Assembly (NCBI GenBank): GCA_963793275.1
Contig: CAWBZL010000003.1
Span: forward strand, 62,001-126,000
Length of the DNA stretch: 64,000 bases
Source: Marinirhabdus sp963793275
GTDB lineage: Bacteria > Bacteroidota > Bacteroidia > Flavobacteriales > Flavobacteriaceae
Direction: 5' to 3'
The position numbers were made by a program, and so were the translations under genes. The notes under the pieces are model-generated. The model was given only the letters and a program-made list of their open reading frames with translations, was not told where the DNA came from and did not search any database. Shown here piece after piece: positions 52,080-61,823 of the stretch; the stretch's first letter is position 1; every line of letters begins with the position of its first letter.

Positions 52080-53583
52080 TGCGCCCCATTGCCTCCTTAA
52101 ATTATAAAATTATTCTACACCTTTTAGGGCTGTTGCTACTTGTAAATGGTGGCTTTATGTTGCTCTCTGCACTGGTGAGTTTTTTATATAAAGACGGCGT
52201 AGTGTTAGAAATGATTTTTGCGGGTGCAACAACATTAGTCCTTGGAGGGGCGGTTATGTTAATTACAAGAAACCACCGAAAAGAAATACAAAAAAGAGAT
52301 GGTTACATTATTGTAACTTTTGGTTGGATTACCATGGCACTTATTGGTACACTGCCCTATATTTTTACGGGAGCTATTCCGGGTTTTGCAAATGCTTTTT
52401 TTGAAACTATGAGTGGCTACACCACCACAGGAGCCTCCATTTTAAGCGATATTGAAAGTTTGCCCAAAGGGGTTTTATTTTGGCGAAGTATCACGCACTG
52501 GATTGGCGGTATGGGAATTATTGTGCTGGCAATTGCGATATTACCCTTGTTGGGAATAGGCGGTATGCAGCTTTTTACTGCCGAAGCTCCCGCACGGAGG
52601 CGATAAATTGCACCCAAGAATTACCGATACCGCGAAACGTTTGTGGCTAATCTACGTAGGGTACACAGTGGCCGAAACTATTTTACTGAAAGTAGCAGGC
52701 ATGAGTCTTTTTGATGCTATGAATCACTCACTTAGTACCTTGAGTACGGGTGGGTTTTCAACAAAAAACGCCAGTGTTGCCTTTTGGAATGACCGCCCAA
52801 TGATACAATATATAATTATTGTTTTTATGTTTTTGGCAGGAACCAATTTTGTCCTGAGCTATTTTGCGTTTAAACAAAAATTTTCCCGGATATTCAACGA
52901 CGACGAATTTAAGTGGTACGCAGGAATGATTGCTATATTTACCATCATTGCGGCGTTGCTTATTTATTTTAAGGCAGATGTGTCTGTTTCCAGCATTGAA
53001 CATCCTATGGTTTGGGGAGAAGCAGAGAGTGCCATTCGTCACGCTTTATTTCAGGTGCTGGCTATTGTTACTACAACGGGCTTTGTGAGCGCAGATTACA
53101 CCCTATGGACACCATTTTTAGCAATCTTTTTCTTCGGATTAATGTTTTTGGGGGGATCAGCAGGGTCTACATCGGGTGGTATTAAAGTAATGAGGCACTT
53201 AATAATGATTAAGAATGGTGTTTTAGAATTTAAACGTACCCTGCACCCTAATGCAATTTTGCCGGTACGTTATAACAATCGTTCGGTACAGCAGCCCATT
53301 GTTTATAATATCCTGGGTTTCTTCATTTTGTATATGCTCTCATTTATATTGGGGGTTTTAGTATTTTCCTGGTTAGGACTGGACTATAAAACAGCACTGG
53401 GTGGCGCAGCGTCTACATTGGGGAATGTTGGTTCCTGCATTGGGAGATCTGGGACCTGTAAATAATTACGGAGCGTTGCCAACAGCAGCGAAGTGGTGGG
53501 CATGCTTTTTAATGCTTATAGGCAGGCTGGAGCTTTTTACTGTTCTTATATTATTAACTCCTTTCTTCTGGCGTAACCGCTAA
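52079..53583 (+). CDS. trkH: Trk potassium channel subunit TrkH, disrupted by two frameshifts
   Basis: Three consecutive frames (52079-52606, 52608-53465, 53401-53583) together make a complete TrkH of about 500 residues: SGYTTTGASIL, SHWIGGMGIIV-like SITHWIGGMG, STLSTGGFSTKN, VTTTGFVSADY, GGSAGSTSGGIKVMR and GRLELFTVLILLTPFFWRN. Near 52589-52597 the frame changes between AEAP and GGDKLHPRI; near 53431-53433 one surplus T separates GNVG from PALGDLGPVNNYG. Both are small indels next to repeated bases. If real, potassium uptake by this system is lost; a sequencing error is at least as likely because trkA is intact. Confidence 0.85.
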
Positions 53584-53622
53584 TACACACTGTCATTTTA
53601 AAACTTTCAGTACTTTTACGGA

Positions 53623-54840
53623 ATGAGTAACGATAAAAAAATGCCTTCCACTAAAAAAGTAAGCGAAAAAAATCGCAGGCATTTTAAATACCGTAGCAAT
53701 AAGTGTCTCAATTGCGAACAACCATTGGACCTCTCGGACGTATATTGCCCCTACTGCTCCCAATTAAACAGCACCAAACAACTTTCCTTAAAAGATTTTT
53801 TTAGTGAATTTTTTAATAGTATCGTAAGTTACGATTCCAGATTGCGCTATACGGTGAGCAACTTGCTCTTTAGACCCGGACGTGTCACAAAAAACTATTC
53901 CAACGGGCAGCGATTAAAATATGCTAATCCATTTCGGTTTTTCCTGAGTGTATCCATTATTTATTTTTTGATAGCAAGCCTAATCAATAGCTTGTGGCCT
54001 GAAGACAACCTGCGATATGATATGAATGAAAACAAAGATTCCATATCATTTTCGTGGAATGACTATAATGAGAATAAAACTAAAGATGTTTCAGCCGGTG
54101 CAGAAAACGATTCAATAGTAGCTACAAACCTGAAAATGGCCGAAGAAAAAATGGCGAATACGCCCGGAGTGAAAAAACTGGACAGTACTATATTCGCGGC
54201 AATTGCCCAACAAAAAAAAGAAGACAGTATTACCAAAGAAGAGCCGGTTACCTACTATTCAGAAAAACAACTAGACACCATGTCCTGGGGTGATAATGTG
54301 GAAGAGCGTTTAACGCTGTATGCTGAGTTTTACGATAAAAGTACAATTAACAACCCTATAGTAGCATTAGATAGTTTACGGCATACTAATACCGCATACC
54401 ATCGGTGGTTGTATAGTAGGAGCGTAGCAGCCAAAAAAGTTTCGGATGATCCAAAGGCGTATGCGTACTATATGCTCCAAAAAACACCTTTTTTTATTTT
54501 CTTCTTTACCCCGTTTTATGCGCTGTTTTTCTGGCTGATATATTCGAAGAAAAAGTTCAGTTATATGGAGCATATGGTTTTTATTTTCCATTTATTCAGC
54601 TTTCTCTTTATAGGACTATTTATTACAACACTCCCGGATTTGTTGTTTAAAAAGCAAATTTTTAAAAGTATTTTATTTGGTTTAGTGGGACCATTTTACT
54701 TTTACAAAGCCCTGCGAAACTTTTATGAGGACGGGCGTTTTGTAACTATTGTAAAATTTGTATTTTTAAACATCGTTTTTTGGGTAGGCGCTTCAATTGC
54801 TGCGGCTATCTTTTTTATCATTACAGCAGCAGTTTATTAA
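53623..54840 (+). CDS. DUF3667-type membrane protein
   Basis: The 405-residue protein begins with a zinc ribbon (CLNCEQPLDLSDVYCPYCSQLN), then the family motif LSLKDFFSEFFNSIVSYDSRLRYTVS and LFRPGRVTKNYSNGQR. It has one membrane helix after that, a long charged middle region, and three to four membrane helices in the C-terminal quarter. Family members are common in Bacteroidota and uncharacterised. It is followed 2 bp later by apaG. Confidence 0.82.
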   Translation: MSNDKKMPSTKKVSEKNRRHFKYRSNKCLNCEQPLDLSDVYCPYCSQLNSTKQLSLKDFFSEFFNSIVSYDSRLRYTVSNLLFRPGRVTKNYSNGQRLKYANPFRFFLSVSIIYFLIASLINSLWPEDNLRYDMNENKDSISFSWNDYNENKTKDVSAGAENDSIVATNLKMAEEKMANTPGVKKLDSTIFAAIAQQKKEDSITKEEPVTYYSEKQLDTMSWGDNVEERLTLYAEFYDKSTINNPIVALDSLRHTNTAYHRWLYSRSVAAKKVSDDPKAYAYYMLQKTPFFIFFFTPFYALFFWLIYSKKKFSYMEHMVFIFHLFSFLFIGLFITTLPDLLFKKQIFKSILFGLVGPFYFYKALRNFYEDGRFVTIVKFVFLNIVFWVGASIAAAIFFIITAAVY

Positions 54841-54842
54841 GT

Positions 54843-55229
54843 ATGGTACAACAAATAACAAAGGGTATAAAAATTTCGGTTGCCAATAGGTTTGAAGGGA
54901 AGTTGGAAGACAACGATAGGTCTTGTTATGCTTTTTCCTATACCATCACGATCGAAAATCAGAGTAAATTTATTGTACAACTGGTCTCAAGACGGTGGGA
55001 AATTATAGACGCTTTAAGTACTCCCGAAATTGTTGAAGGCGATGGTGTTGTAGGCGTGCAACCCATTTTACAACCTGGCGAAACACATACCTACAGCAGT
55101 GGTTGTTTGCTAAAAGCTCCCGTGGGTGCTATGCAGGGAATGTATAGGATGATGAATTTTGACACCGCCGAATATTTTAATGTAACGATCCCTACTTTTA
55201 AGCTGAACGCTGCTTTTGCAATGAATTAA
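54843..55229 (+). CDS. apaG: ApaG family protein (Co2+/Mg2+ efflux-associated)
   Basis: The 128-residue protein starts MVQQITKGIKISVANRFEG and has the ApaG beta-sandwich signatures: YAFSYTITIENQS, VQLVSRRWEIID and VVGVQPILQPGETHTYSSGC. An earlier ATG in frame lies inside the preceding gene and is rejected. The molecular function is not settled; mutants in other bacteria show altered metal sensitivity. It overlaps the convergent gene by about 30 bp. Confidence 0.93.
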   Translation: MVQQITKGIKISVANRFEGKLEDNDRSCYAFSYTITIENQSKFIVQLVSRRWEIIDALSTPEIVEGDGVVGVQPILQPGETHTYSSGCLLKAPVGAMQGMYRMMNFDTAEYFNVTIPTFKLNAAFAMN

Positions 55230-56229
55230 ACTGCTTTAAAGTTCCCGTACTTTCCAACTTAATTTTTTTATCCTCCTGAAGTATATGGCAATATGCACAG
55301 TGACTATCGTAAGTAAATTGATACGGTAGTGAAGCGTTAAACTCTTTTGAAACATACACCCCGTCATAATCTACCTCTCCAAGATCGTTATATCTTTTAA
55401 TGTTGAAATGATTTGCAGGTAATTGAGTTTCCACAATTTCAAACCAGGCATTACTTCCGGTACCACTCAGCTTTTGAAGTTGCGGATTATGGCTGAAGTT
55501 TAGATGCTTCTTTTCAGCATCATTAACTGGATTACTTTCGGATTTCTTTTTATGAAAATAATTGGTGAGATTTTCTTTGAGAGCCGTCCCTTTAAATAAA
55601 GTTACGGATCCGTTACACACCTCAAATATTTGTGGAAGCGTATTTGCTTTTACTACGTTCCCTACGGTACTGGGGGTGAATTTTTTATTGAATTTAAGGG
55701 CTTTAATGATTTTTTTGTCGCTTGTAGACGCTAAGATGGTATCCGTCACAAAACGAGCACAATTGCTTCCTGTTTTTCCGAATGCTCCATAAGGAATACT
55801 GCCCATCTCCTGAAGCTGAAGTATAAATTGTTCTGCCTTGTGAAAATCTATAGTTTCACAAACCGAAGCCAGTAAACGCCCTTCCCCGTGTGTCTTTAAC
55901 GGATTTGCATTCAACCAGGTTAAAATTTCATTCAGATTCTCCAGTTCGTTGTTTGTTGAAAGCTGAGGTGCGACAGGTAGTTTTAATTCGGCATCTGTAT
56001 TTGCGCCTCGTACCCGGCCGTGACCTACTGGTGTGACGTATCTCCCAAAATCGAAATAACGGGCAGTTCCGGTTTTGTTTTCAATAAGTACCAGGGCCGC
56101 GTGACCGGCTTTTATATAATCTTTTGTTCCAAGACCCATAAAAGGCAAGACTTTGCAAATCCACTCGGTACTCATAGTGACATACGTATCGGGAAATGCA
56201 AGAACTATTATTTTGCCGGTATGTTTCAA
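55198..56229 (-). CDS. Conserved Flavobacteria protein with papain-like hydrolase features
   Basis: The 343-residue protein starts at a TTG (KHTGKIIVLAFPDTYV); the next ATG at 56175 would remove the conserved-looking start. GHAALVLIENKTG early and GSNCARFVTDTIL about 130 residues later give a His and Cys pair in the layout seen in circularly permuted papain-like enzymes. This is a structural guess. It overlaps the TANGO2-like gene upstream (TTGA overlap), so they are co-expressed. I recall similar flavobacterial proteins of unknown function, but no name is certain. Confidence 0.62.
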   Translation of the reverse strand: MKHTGKIIVLAFPDTYVTMSTEWICKVLPFMGLGTKDYIKAGHAALVLIENKTGTARYFDFGRYVTPVGHGRVRGANTDAELKLPVAPQLSTNNELENLNEILTWLNANPLKTHGEGRLLASVCETIDFHKAEQFILQLQEMGSIPYGAFGKTGSNCARFVTDTILASTSDKKIIKALKFNKKFTPSTVGNVVKANTLPQIFEVCNGSVTLFKGTALKENLTNYFHKKKSESNPVNDAEKKHLNFSHNPQLQKLSGTGSNAWFEIVETQLPANHFNIKRYNDLGEVDYDGVYVSKEFNASLPYQFTYDSHCAYCHILQEDKKIKLESTGTLKQFNSLQKQRSA

Positions 56230-56930
56230 AGAATACTAACGTTTTGTTGTTTGGTTTGTAGATCCTGATAATGCATAGATACGGAATCTTCAGCTTTATG
56301 GATTTGAGTTATGCTTTTTGTTTTCACAAACCCTCGGTTCATAATCAAATCGGTTTCCGGATTTCCGGTGCCAGCTTCGGTATGAAATTTCAGTAATTCT
56401 TCGGAAGTTGGTTTTATGGTTTCAAAAATAAACTCAGAAAACCAGTTTTGTCTCAATTCCTTCATTTTTTCAGTATATAATAAGGAGGAAGACCAGATAT
56501 GTGGTTGTAGTGGCTTTTCCGAAAAATGAACTTTTTCACCATCCCAAACCAATTCGTGGAGTTCTGTTTCGGTTTCAAATAAAACTAAAATTATTGTAAA
56601 AGGTTCTATCCCATTAAAATCAAAACGTAGAATAGATTCCCTGAGATTTTCGGCAGTAAGTAGTTGTGTCACTATAATGCCGCGACTCATTTTATAGTCA
56701 GCAGCCCTTTGGTGTGCTGTAAATCCGCCATTCAGCAAACAGATAAGTCGTTTTCTTTCTGAAAGTCCTATCCACGTGCCGCCAGCAAGTTCGTCTTTTG
56801 GAAATAATAATTGAGTACCATCAACTATATATTTTTGAGGTGCCAGTGTATTTCTGCCTGGCGCTTCATCTCTATTGGAGGTAAGTATAAAACTATGATT
56901 GTTTTTTGGTATAAATGTAACTGTACACAT
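56226..56930 (-). CDS. NRDE/TANGO2-family protein
   Basis: The protein starts MCTVTFIPKNNHSFILTSNRDEAPGR (ATG at 56930), with an N-terminal Cys after Met and the NRDE motif, then GGTWIGLSERKRLICLLNGG. The length, about 234 residues, fits the bacterial family. The Cys2 position suggests an Ntn-hydrolase-like fold; mitochondrial and bacterial homologues have been linked to heme handling. The longer upstream frame is not used. Confidence 0.88.
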   Translation of the reverse strand: MCTVTFIPKNNHSFILTSNRDEAPGRNTLAPQKYIVDGTQLLFPKDELAGGTWIGLSERKRLICLLNGGFTAHQRAADYKMSRGIIVTQLLTAENLRESILRFDFNGIEPFTIILVLFETETELHELVWDGEKVHFSEKPLQPHIWSSSLLYTEKMKELRQNWFSEFIFETIKPTSEELLKFHTEAGTGNPETDLIMNRGFVKTKSITQIHKAEDSVSMHYQDLQTKQQNVSIL

Positions 56931-57084
56931 AGATACTATTGTCGTTCTTAAATTGAATAGCTTTCGTTTCTTGTAAAAATAGAGAATTAAAGGGAAACTC
57001 TTACAAAGTATTCTCTGGCAATAGTCTTTGGCATTGATAGACAAATACTGCTTACGGTACCTGCCTACTGCGCTCTAATTTTAG

Positions 57085-57092
57085 TACCTTTG
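57085..57092 (+). promoter_or_regulatory. Bacteroidota promoter box of pruA
   Basis: TACCTTTG on the plus strand, 32-39 bp before the pruA start, matches TAnnTTTG. Confidence 0.65.
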
Positions 57093-57123
57093 CATTTCTA
57101 TATTTTAACACAAAAACAATACT

Positions 57124-58749
57124 ATGGGAAAAGGATTTTTTGAAGTGCCTATCGCAGTAAATGACCCAATTTTGGATTATGCTCCGGGTTCTCCAGAGCG
57201 CGAGCGCGTATTAACGACATACAAGAAAATGTACGACGAAACTATAGAAGTTCCGCTATACATTAATGGAAAAGATATTAAAACGGGGGATACTGCTACT
57301 ATGGCGCCACCGCACGATCATAAGCACACACTAGGAACCTACCATAAAGCCGAAAAGAAACATATTGAGGAAGCTATTGCCGGAGGTCTGGAAGCCAGAA
57401 AAAAATGGAGCAGGATGCCCTGGGAACAACGTGCAGCCATTTTTTTACGCGCAGCAGAACTTATTGCGGGCATTTACAGAGCTAAAATAAATGCTGCTAC
57501 TATGTTAGCACAAAGTAAAACAGTACATCAGGCCGAGATTGATGCGTCTTGTGAACTCATAGATTTTTTACGCTATAACGTACAGTATATGACGGAGATT
57601 TACCACGAGCAGCCGGAGTCTACTTCGGGCGCCTGGAACAGGTTGGAGTATCGACCTTTGGAGGGATTCGTGTATGCTATTACACCGTTCAACTTTACTG
57701 CCATTGCGGGTAATTTACCAGCCAGTGCAGCTTTAATGGGGAATGTTGTGTTGTGGAAACCAAGCGATAGCCAGGTATATTCGGCAAAAATAGTTTTGGA
57801 TGTATTCCGTGAGGCAGGAGTTCCGGATGGGGTCATTAATATGGTCATGGGAGATCCTGTGATGATTACTGATACTGTTTTGGCAAGTCCGGACTTTAGC
57901 GGAATTCATTTTACAGGTTCAACACATGTATTTAAGGATATCTGGCAAAAAATAGGAACCAATATTCATAATTATAAAACCTATCCAAGAATTGTTGGTG
58001 AAACAGGCGGAAAAGATTTTATTGTTGCTCATAAATCTTCTAACCCAAGACAGGTAGCTACGGCAATTGCCAGAGGTGCTTTTGAATTTCAGGGTCAAAA
58101 ATGTAGCGCCGCCAGTCGTTGTTATATTTCAAAAAGCATTTGGAATGAAGTGAAGGATTTATTGATAGGTGATGTAAACAGTTTTAAAATTGGCTCACCA
58201 GAAAATCCAGATAATTTTATTACGGCAGTAATCCACGAGGGATCTTTCGATAAATTGGCTGGTTATATTGACCAGGCTAAAAAAGATAAAAAAGCTGAAA
58301 TAATAGTTGGTGGAACCTACGATAAAAGCGAAGGTTATTTTATTCATCCAACCGTAATAAAAACCGAAGATCCAAAATACACGACCATGTGTGACGAATT
58401 ATTCGGACCTGTGGTAACTATTTATGTATTTGATGATAATAAATGGGAGGAGACCTTGAAATTGGTTGATGAAACCAGCGAATATGCACTTACAGGAGCC
58501 GTTTTTAGTGAAGACAGGTATGCACTGGAAATTGCAGTGAAAGCATTAGAAAACGCAGCAGGGAACTTCTATATAAACGACAAACCAACTGGTGCTGTTG
58601 TAGGACAACAACCTTTTGGAGGTGCAAGAGCAAGTGGAACTAATGATAAAGCAGGAAGTAAATTAAACCTGTATCGCTGGATTTCTCCGCGAATGATTAA
58701 GGAGACCTTTGTAACACCAGTAGATTATAAATATCCTTTCTTAGGATAG
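57124..58749 (+). CDS. pruA: L-glutamate gamma-semialdehyde (1-pyrroline-5-carboxylate) dehydrogenase
   Basis: The 541-residue aldehyde dehydrogenase starts MGKGFFEVPIAVNDPILDYAPGS and has the P5C dehydrogenase pattern: EGFVYAITPFNFTAIAGNLP, VLWKPSD, HFTGSTHVFKDIW, VGETGGKDF (general base Glu) and GQKCSAASRCY (catalytic Cys). It oxidises glutamate semialdehyde to glutamate in proline catabolism. A proline dehydrogenase gene is not in the window. Confidence 0.95.
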   Translation: MGKGFFEVPIAVNDPILDYAPGSPERERVLTTYKKMYDETIEVPLYINGKDIKTGDTATMAPPHDHKHTLGTYHKAEKKHIEEAIAGGLEARKKWSRMPWEQRAAIFLRAAELIAGIYRAKINAATMLAQSKTVHQAEIDASCELIDFLRYNVQYMTEIYHEQPESTSGAWNRLEYRPLEGFVYAITPFNFTAIAGNLPASAALMGNVVLWKPSDSQVYSAKIVLDVFREAGVPDGVINMVMGDPVMITDTVLASPDFSGIHFTGSTHVFKDIWQKIGTNIHNYKTYPRIVGETGGKDFIVAHKSSNPRQVATAIARGAFEFQGQKCSAASRCYISKSIWNEVKDLLIGDVNSFKIGSPENPDNFITAVIHEGSFDKLAGYIDQAKKDKKAEIIVGGTYDKSEGYFIHPTVIKTEDPKYTTMCDELFGPVVTIYVFDDNKWEETLKLVDETSEYALTGAVFSEDRYALEIAVKALENAAGNFYINDKPTGAVVGQQPFGGARASGTNDKAGSKLNLYRWISPRMIKETFVTPVDYKYPFLG

Positions 58750-58770
58750 TATAACTGAAGTGTATAAAAA

Positions 58771-58803
58771 ACCCGCTACCAAATTTTTGATAGCGGGTTT
58801 TTA
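58771..58803 (+). terminator. Intrinsic terminator of pruA
   Basis: ACCCGCTACCAAATTTTTGA pairs through CCCGCTA and TAGCGGG, followed by a T tract, 22 bp after the stop codon. Confidence 0.88.
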
Positions 58804-58828
58804 TATGGGTTACTACATAAAATTTTTC

Positions 58829-59188
58829 TTATTCGTACGCTTTGGTTTCATTAACTTTTGCGTGCTGTGAGTTTATGGTATTGTTATCATCCTCTGTAAC
58901 CATAACAACCAGCTCAAGATTTTCAACCACGTAGGATGCGTCTAGCGTAGCACTTAGATCCACCGTGTATTCTTCGAGTGCGGCCAAAGATGAAATGTTA
59001 TTTCCAAATATATCTGTTAACGAGGCTCTTAAGACATCATCATGTACAAACCCTACGATAGGGTCTCCCTGATTAAAGTATACGCTGTTAGAGTCGCTAT
59101 TTAAATAATTTGTTTGATCTGCAATGATTCCGCTTTCGGTTAAGTACACCACAAGTTTTTTCCCGGTAAGCGCTTCTTCACTACTCAC
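58829..59188 (-). pseudogene. 3' remnant of an Omp28-related protein gene
   Basis: The 119-codon frame matches the C-terminal third of Omp28-like proteins: KKLVVYLTESGIIADQTNYL, DPIVGFVHDDVLRASLTDIFG, LELVVMVTEDDNNTINSQ and KVNETKAY. The N-terminal thioredoxin-like part is missing; its start lies 45 bp from a complete divergent Omp28-like gene. It looks like the leftover of a paralogue truncated by rearrangement at this point. The start codon at 59188 is probably not used. Confidence 0.7.
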
Positions 59189-59233
59189 ACTATTTGAAAG
59201 ACTTTAACAGAAAATAACATTAAATTAATAACC

Positions 59234-60934
59234 ATGTCAAAAAAATTACTCAGTGGACTTTTATTCTCACTTTTTGCAGTGAGTGCCTTTGCGCAAACAA
59301 TTGTGTCTACCACACCAGAAAATAAGAAAGTAGTATTAGAAGAATTTACGGGAATAAACTGTGTGTTTTGTCCAGATGGTCATGCCATAGCTCAAGGCAT
59401 TCAGGATTCTAATCCTGGAAACGTTTTTCTAATCAATGTGCACACTGGAGGTTTTGCAACTCCAGGAGCTGGGCAACCAGATTTTAGGACTCCATTTGGT
59501 CCTGCAATAGCTAATCAAAGTGGCTTGGTGGGATATCCGGCAGGAACTGTTAACAGAGCTGTTTTTGCAGGCCAGTCTCAAAGTGGTAACCCTAACGACA
59601 CTGCAATGAGTAGAGGGCAATGGGGTAGTGCATCCAATACTATATTAGATGAGGCTTCTTACCTTAATATGGGAGTTGAGGCTACTCTAGACGTTTCTAC
59701 GGGGGACCTTGTTGTTCACGTTGAAGCTTACTACACAGCAGATAGTCCAGAAGCTACCAATAAATTAAATGTAGCTTTGTTGCAAAACAATACTCTAGGA
59801 CCTCAAACAGGCGGTAATCAAGGTAATAATTACGTACACCAACATCGCTTAGTGCACCTTATTACAGGACAATGGGGTGAGGATGTTTCTCCAACAACGG
59901 CAACATCATTGATAGATGAGACTTACAATTACTCAGTACCTGCAAACTATAACGGAATTCCGGTAGTAATGGAAGATTTGGAACTAGTTGTTTTTATGAC
60001 AGAAACTCAACAAGACATTATAAGTGGTAATGGCGTTATTCCAACCTTTACTAATCTACCATTAAATAATGATGCTCTTGTTGAATCAGACTTTGATTTT
60101 CAAGATCAGTGTGGTATTGACTTTGCTCCAACAGTTTTATTGCAAAACCGAGGAAATAACCCGTTAACTTCTCTTGATATAGATTACTCTATTAATGGAG
60201 GAACAACAGAAACATATACCTGGACCGGAAATTTAGGGCCATACGAAACAGAAGAAGTTTTGCTAGATCCAATATCTTATGTAATACAGGCAAATAATAC
60301 TGTAAGTATATCAGTTCCTAGTGATGAAGATAACTCAAACAATGTTGCTACAAATTCCTTTGGAGAAATCACTTCAGAGAATACTTCTTCACTAAATCTT
60401 AGAATGATCCTAGATCAAGATGGGGATGAGGTAACTTGGGCTATCATTAACTCAAACGGTGATACCGTTCAGAGTGGTGGTCCTTATAGTGCAAACGAAG
60501 AGGTAGATGTTGATTTTAATTTACCTGATATTGATTGCCATAAATTTATCTTGAATGATGCTGGCAATAACGGCAGTTATTTTTTAAGGCTAAAAGACAG
60601 TGATAATACTGTAATTTTATCTAACAGTAGTGCTGGTTTTTTTGGTAGCAACATAGAAGCAAACTTTAATACCAATGGAATTCTATCGGTAGGTGACAAC
60701 ATTGTTAAAGGAATAGCGCTTTATCCTAACCCGGCTTCTACAGTTTTAAACATTCGAAATGCAGAGAATGCTAATGTCATCATTTATGATATTTTAGGAA
60801 AACAACTTATCCAAATGGACAATATTTCCTTGGATCAAGAAATAGATGTTGCAAGCCTTCAAACTGGAACATACCTGGTAAAAATTACCAGCGGTGCTGC
60901 CGTAAAAACTGAAAAGTTTATCATAGCACGTTAA
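59234..60934 (+). CDS. Omp28-related secreted protein with T9SS sorting domain
   Basis: The 566-residue protein has a signal peptide (MSKKLLSGLLFSLFAVSAFAQ), an Omp28/thioredoxin-like domain (KVVLEEFTGINCVFCPDGHAIAQ with a CVFC motif, VGYPAGTVNRAVF), a beta-sandwich middle part (GNNPLTSLDIDYSINGGTT) and a T9SS type A sorting domain (IALYPNPASTVLNI to KFIIAR). It is expected on the cell surface. The CxxC is in the place of a thioredoxin active site, though a redox function is unproven. Confidence 0.85.
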   Translation: MSKKLLSGLLFSLFAVSAFAQTIVSTTPENKKVVLEEFTGINCVFCPDGHAIAQGIQDSNPGNVFLINVHTGGFATPGAGQPDFRTPFGPAIANQSGLVGYPAGTVNRAVFAGQSQSGNPNDTAMSRGQWGSASNTILDEASYLNMGVEATLDVSTGDLVVHVEAYYTADSPEATNKLNVALLQNNTLGPQTGGNQGNNYVHQHRLVHLITGQWGEDVSPTTATSLIDETYNYSVPANYNGIPVVMEDLELVVFMTETQQDIISGNGVIPTFTNLPLNNDALVESDFDFQDQCGIDFAPTVLLQNRGNNPLTSLDIDYSINGGTTETYTWTGNLGPYETEEVLLDPISYVIQANNTVSISVPSDEDNSNNVATNSFGEITSENTSSLNLRMILDQDGDEVTWAIINSNGDTVQSGGPYSANEEVDVDFNLPDIDCHKFILNDAGNNGSYFLRLKDSDNTVILSNSSAGFFGSNIEANFNTNGILSVGDNIVKGIALYPNPASTVLNIRNAENANVIIYDILGKQLIQMDNISLDQEIDVASLQTGTYLVKITSGAAVKTEKFIIAR

Positions 60935-60957
60935 GAATTATAACATATAAACCTGAA

Positions 60958-60989
60958 AAAGGCTTCCTTTATAGGGAAGCCTTTTTTAT
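60958..60989 (+). terminator. Intrinsic terminator of the Omp28-like gene
   Basis: GGCTTCCTTTATAGGGAAGC closes by GGCTTCC with GGGAAGCC and is followed by a T tract, 27 bp after the stop codon. Confidence 0.88.
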
Positions 60990-61064
60990 TAGTGATTCAT
61001 CAAACTTTAAAGGAGTAACAAAAGCTTCTGGTCAACCAGCTAAGAGAAAAGAAGTATTCGAATT

Positions 61065-61703
61065 TTACCCCTTGTATTTAAGTGGAAGATGAACTACACT
61101 TTTTGTTTCAAAAAAATCTTCCGTAAAGTAATTTGTTAGGGCAAATATTTTAGCTTTGGGAAAGTCTTGTAATTCTTCTGAAAGATCGCCACCTTTTAAA
61201 TACAAAATTCCATTTTTTAACTCGTGATTGCTTTTTTTGGCAACACGATCGCGTACCCAACGAACAAAAGTTTCCATTTGTGCTACAGCACGGCTCACTA
61301 TAAAATCATAACTATCTGTAATAGTTTCGGCACGTGCATTTGTAATTTCTACATTTTTAAGTTGTAACCCGTCCGTTACTTCCTGAACTACTTTTATCTT
61401 TTTTCCAATACTATCTACCAAATGGAACTGAGTTTCAGGAAAAAGTATGGCAAGTGGAATACCTGGAAAACCTCCACCCGTACCAATATCCAAAACCCTT
61501 GAGCCAGGCAAAAACTCCTGTACTTTAGCTATGCCAAGAGAATGTAGCACGTGTCTCAGATATAATTCGTCAATATCTTTTCTGGAAACGACATTAATTT
61601 TAACATTCCAGTCTTTATAGAGTGTGTTCAATTTTTCAAACTGAAACATTTGTTCCTCAGTAAGTTGAGGGAAATAGCGGTATATAAGTTTTGTTGTATG
61701 CAT
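61065..61703 (-). CDS. rsmG: 16S rRNA (guanine527-N7)-methyltransferase
   Basis: The 212-residue protein starts MHTTKLIYRYFPQLTEEQ and has the GidB/RsmG motifs: LYKDWNVKINVVSRKD, LYLRHVLHSLGI, VLDIGTGGGFPGIPLAI and IVSRAVAQMETFVRW. It methylates G527 of 16S rRNA. It is divergent from the desaturase gene. Confidence 0.95.
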   Translation of the reverse strand: MHTTKLIYRYFPQLTEEQMFQFEKLNTLYKDWNVKINVVSRKDIDELYLRHVLHSLGIAKVQEFLPGSRVLDIGTGGGFPGIPLAILFPETQFHLVDSIGKKIKVVQEVTDGLQLKNVEITNARAETITDSYDFIVSRAVAQMETFVRWVRDRVAKKSNHELKNGILYLKGGDLSEELQDFPKAKIFALTNYFTEDFFETKSVVHLPLKYKG

Positions 61704-61772
61704 GTGGTTGTAAAAGTAATGTTCTTTTAGAACTTTATGAATTTAGGGTATTAATTTTCGGTTTACAATCCG

Positions 61773-61780
61773 TATTTTTG
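61773..61780 (+). promoter_or_regulatory. Bacteroidota promoter box of the desaturase gene
   Basis: TATTTTTG on the plus strand, 44-51 bp before the GTG start, matches TAnnTTTG. Confidence 0.6.
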
Positions 61781-61823
61781 CTACTTAATTTTCAGAAGGA
61801 ATTCTGAAAGAACCACAATACCA

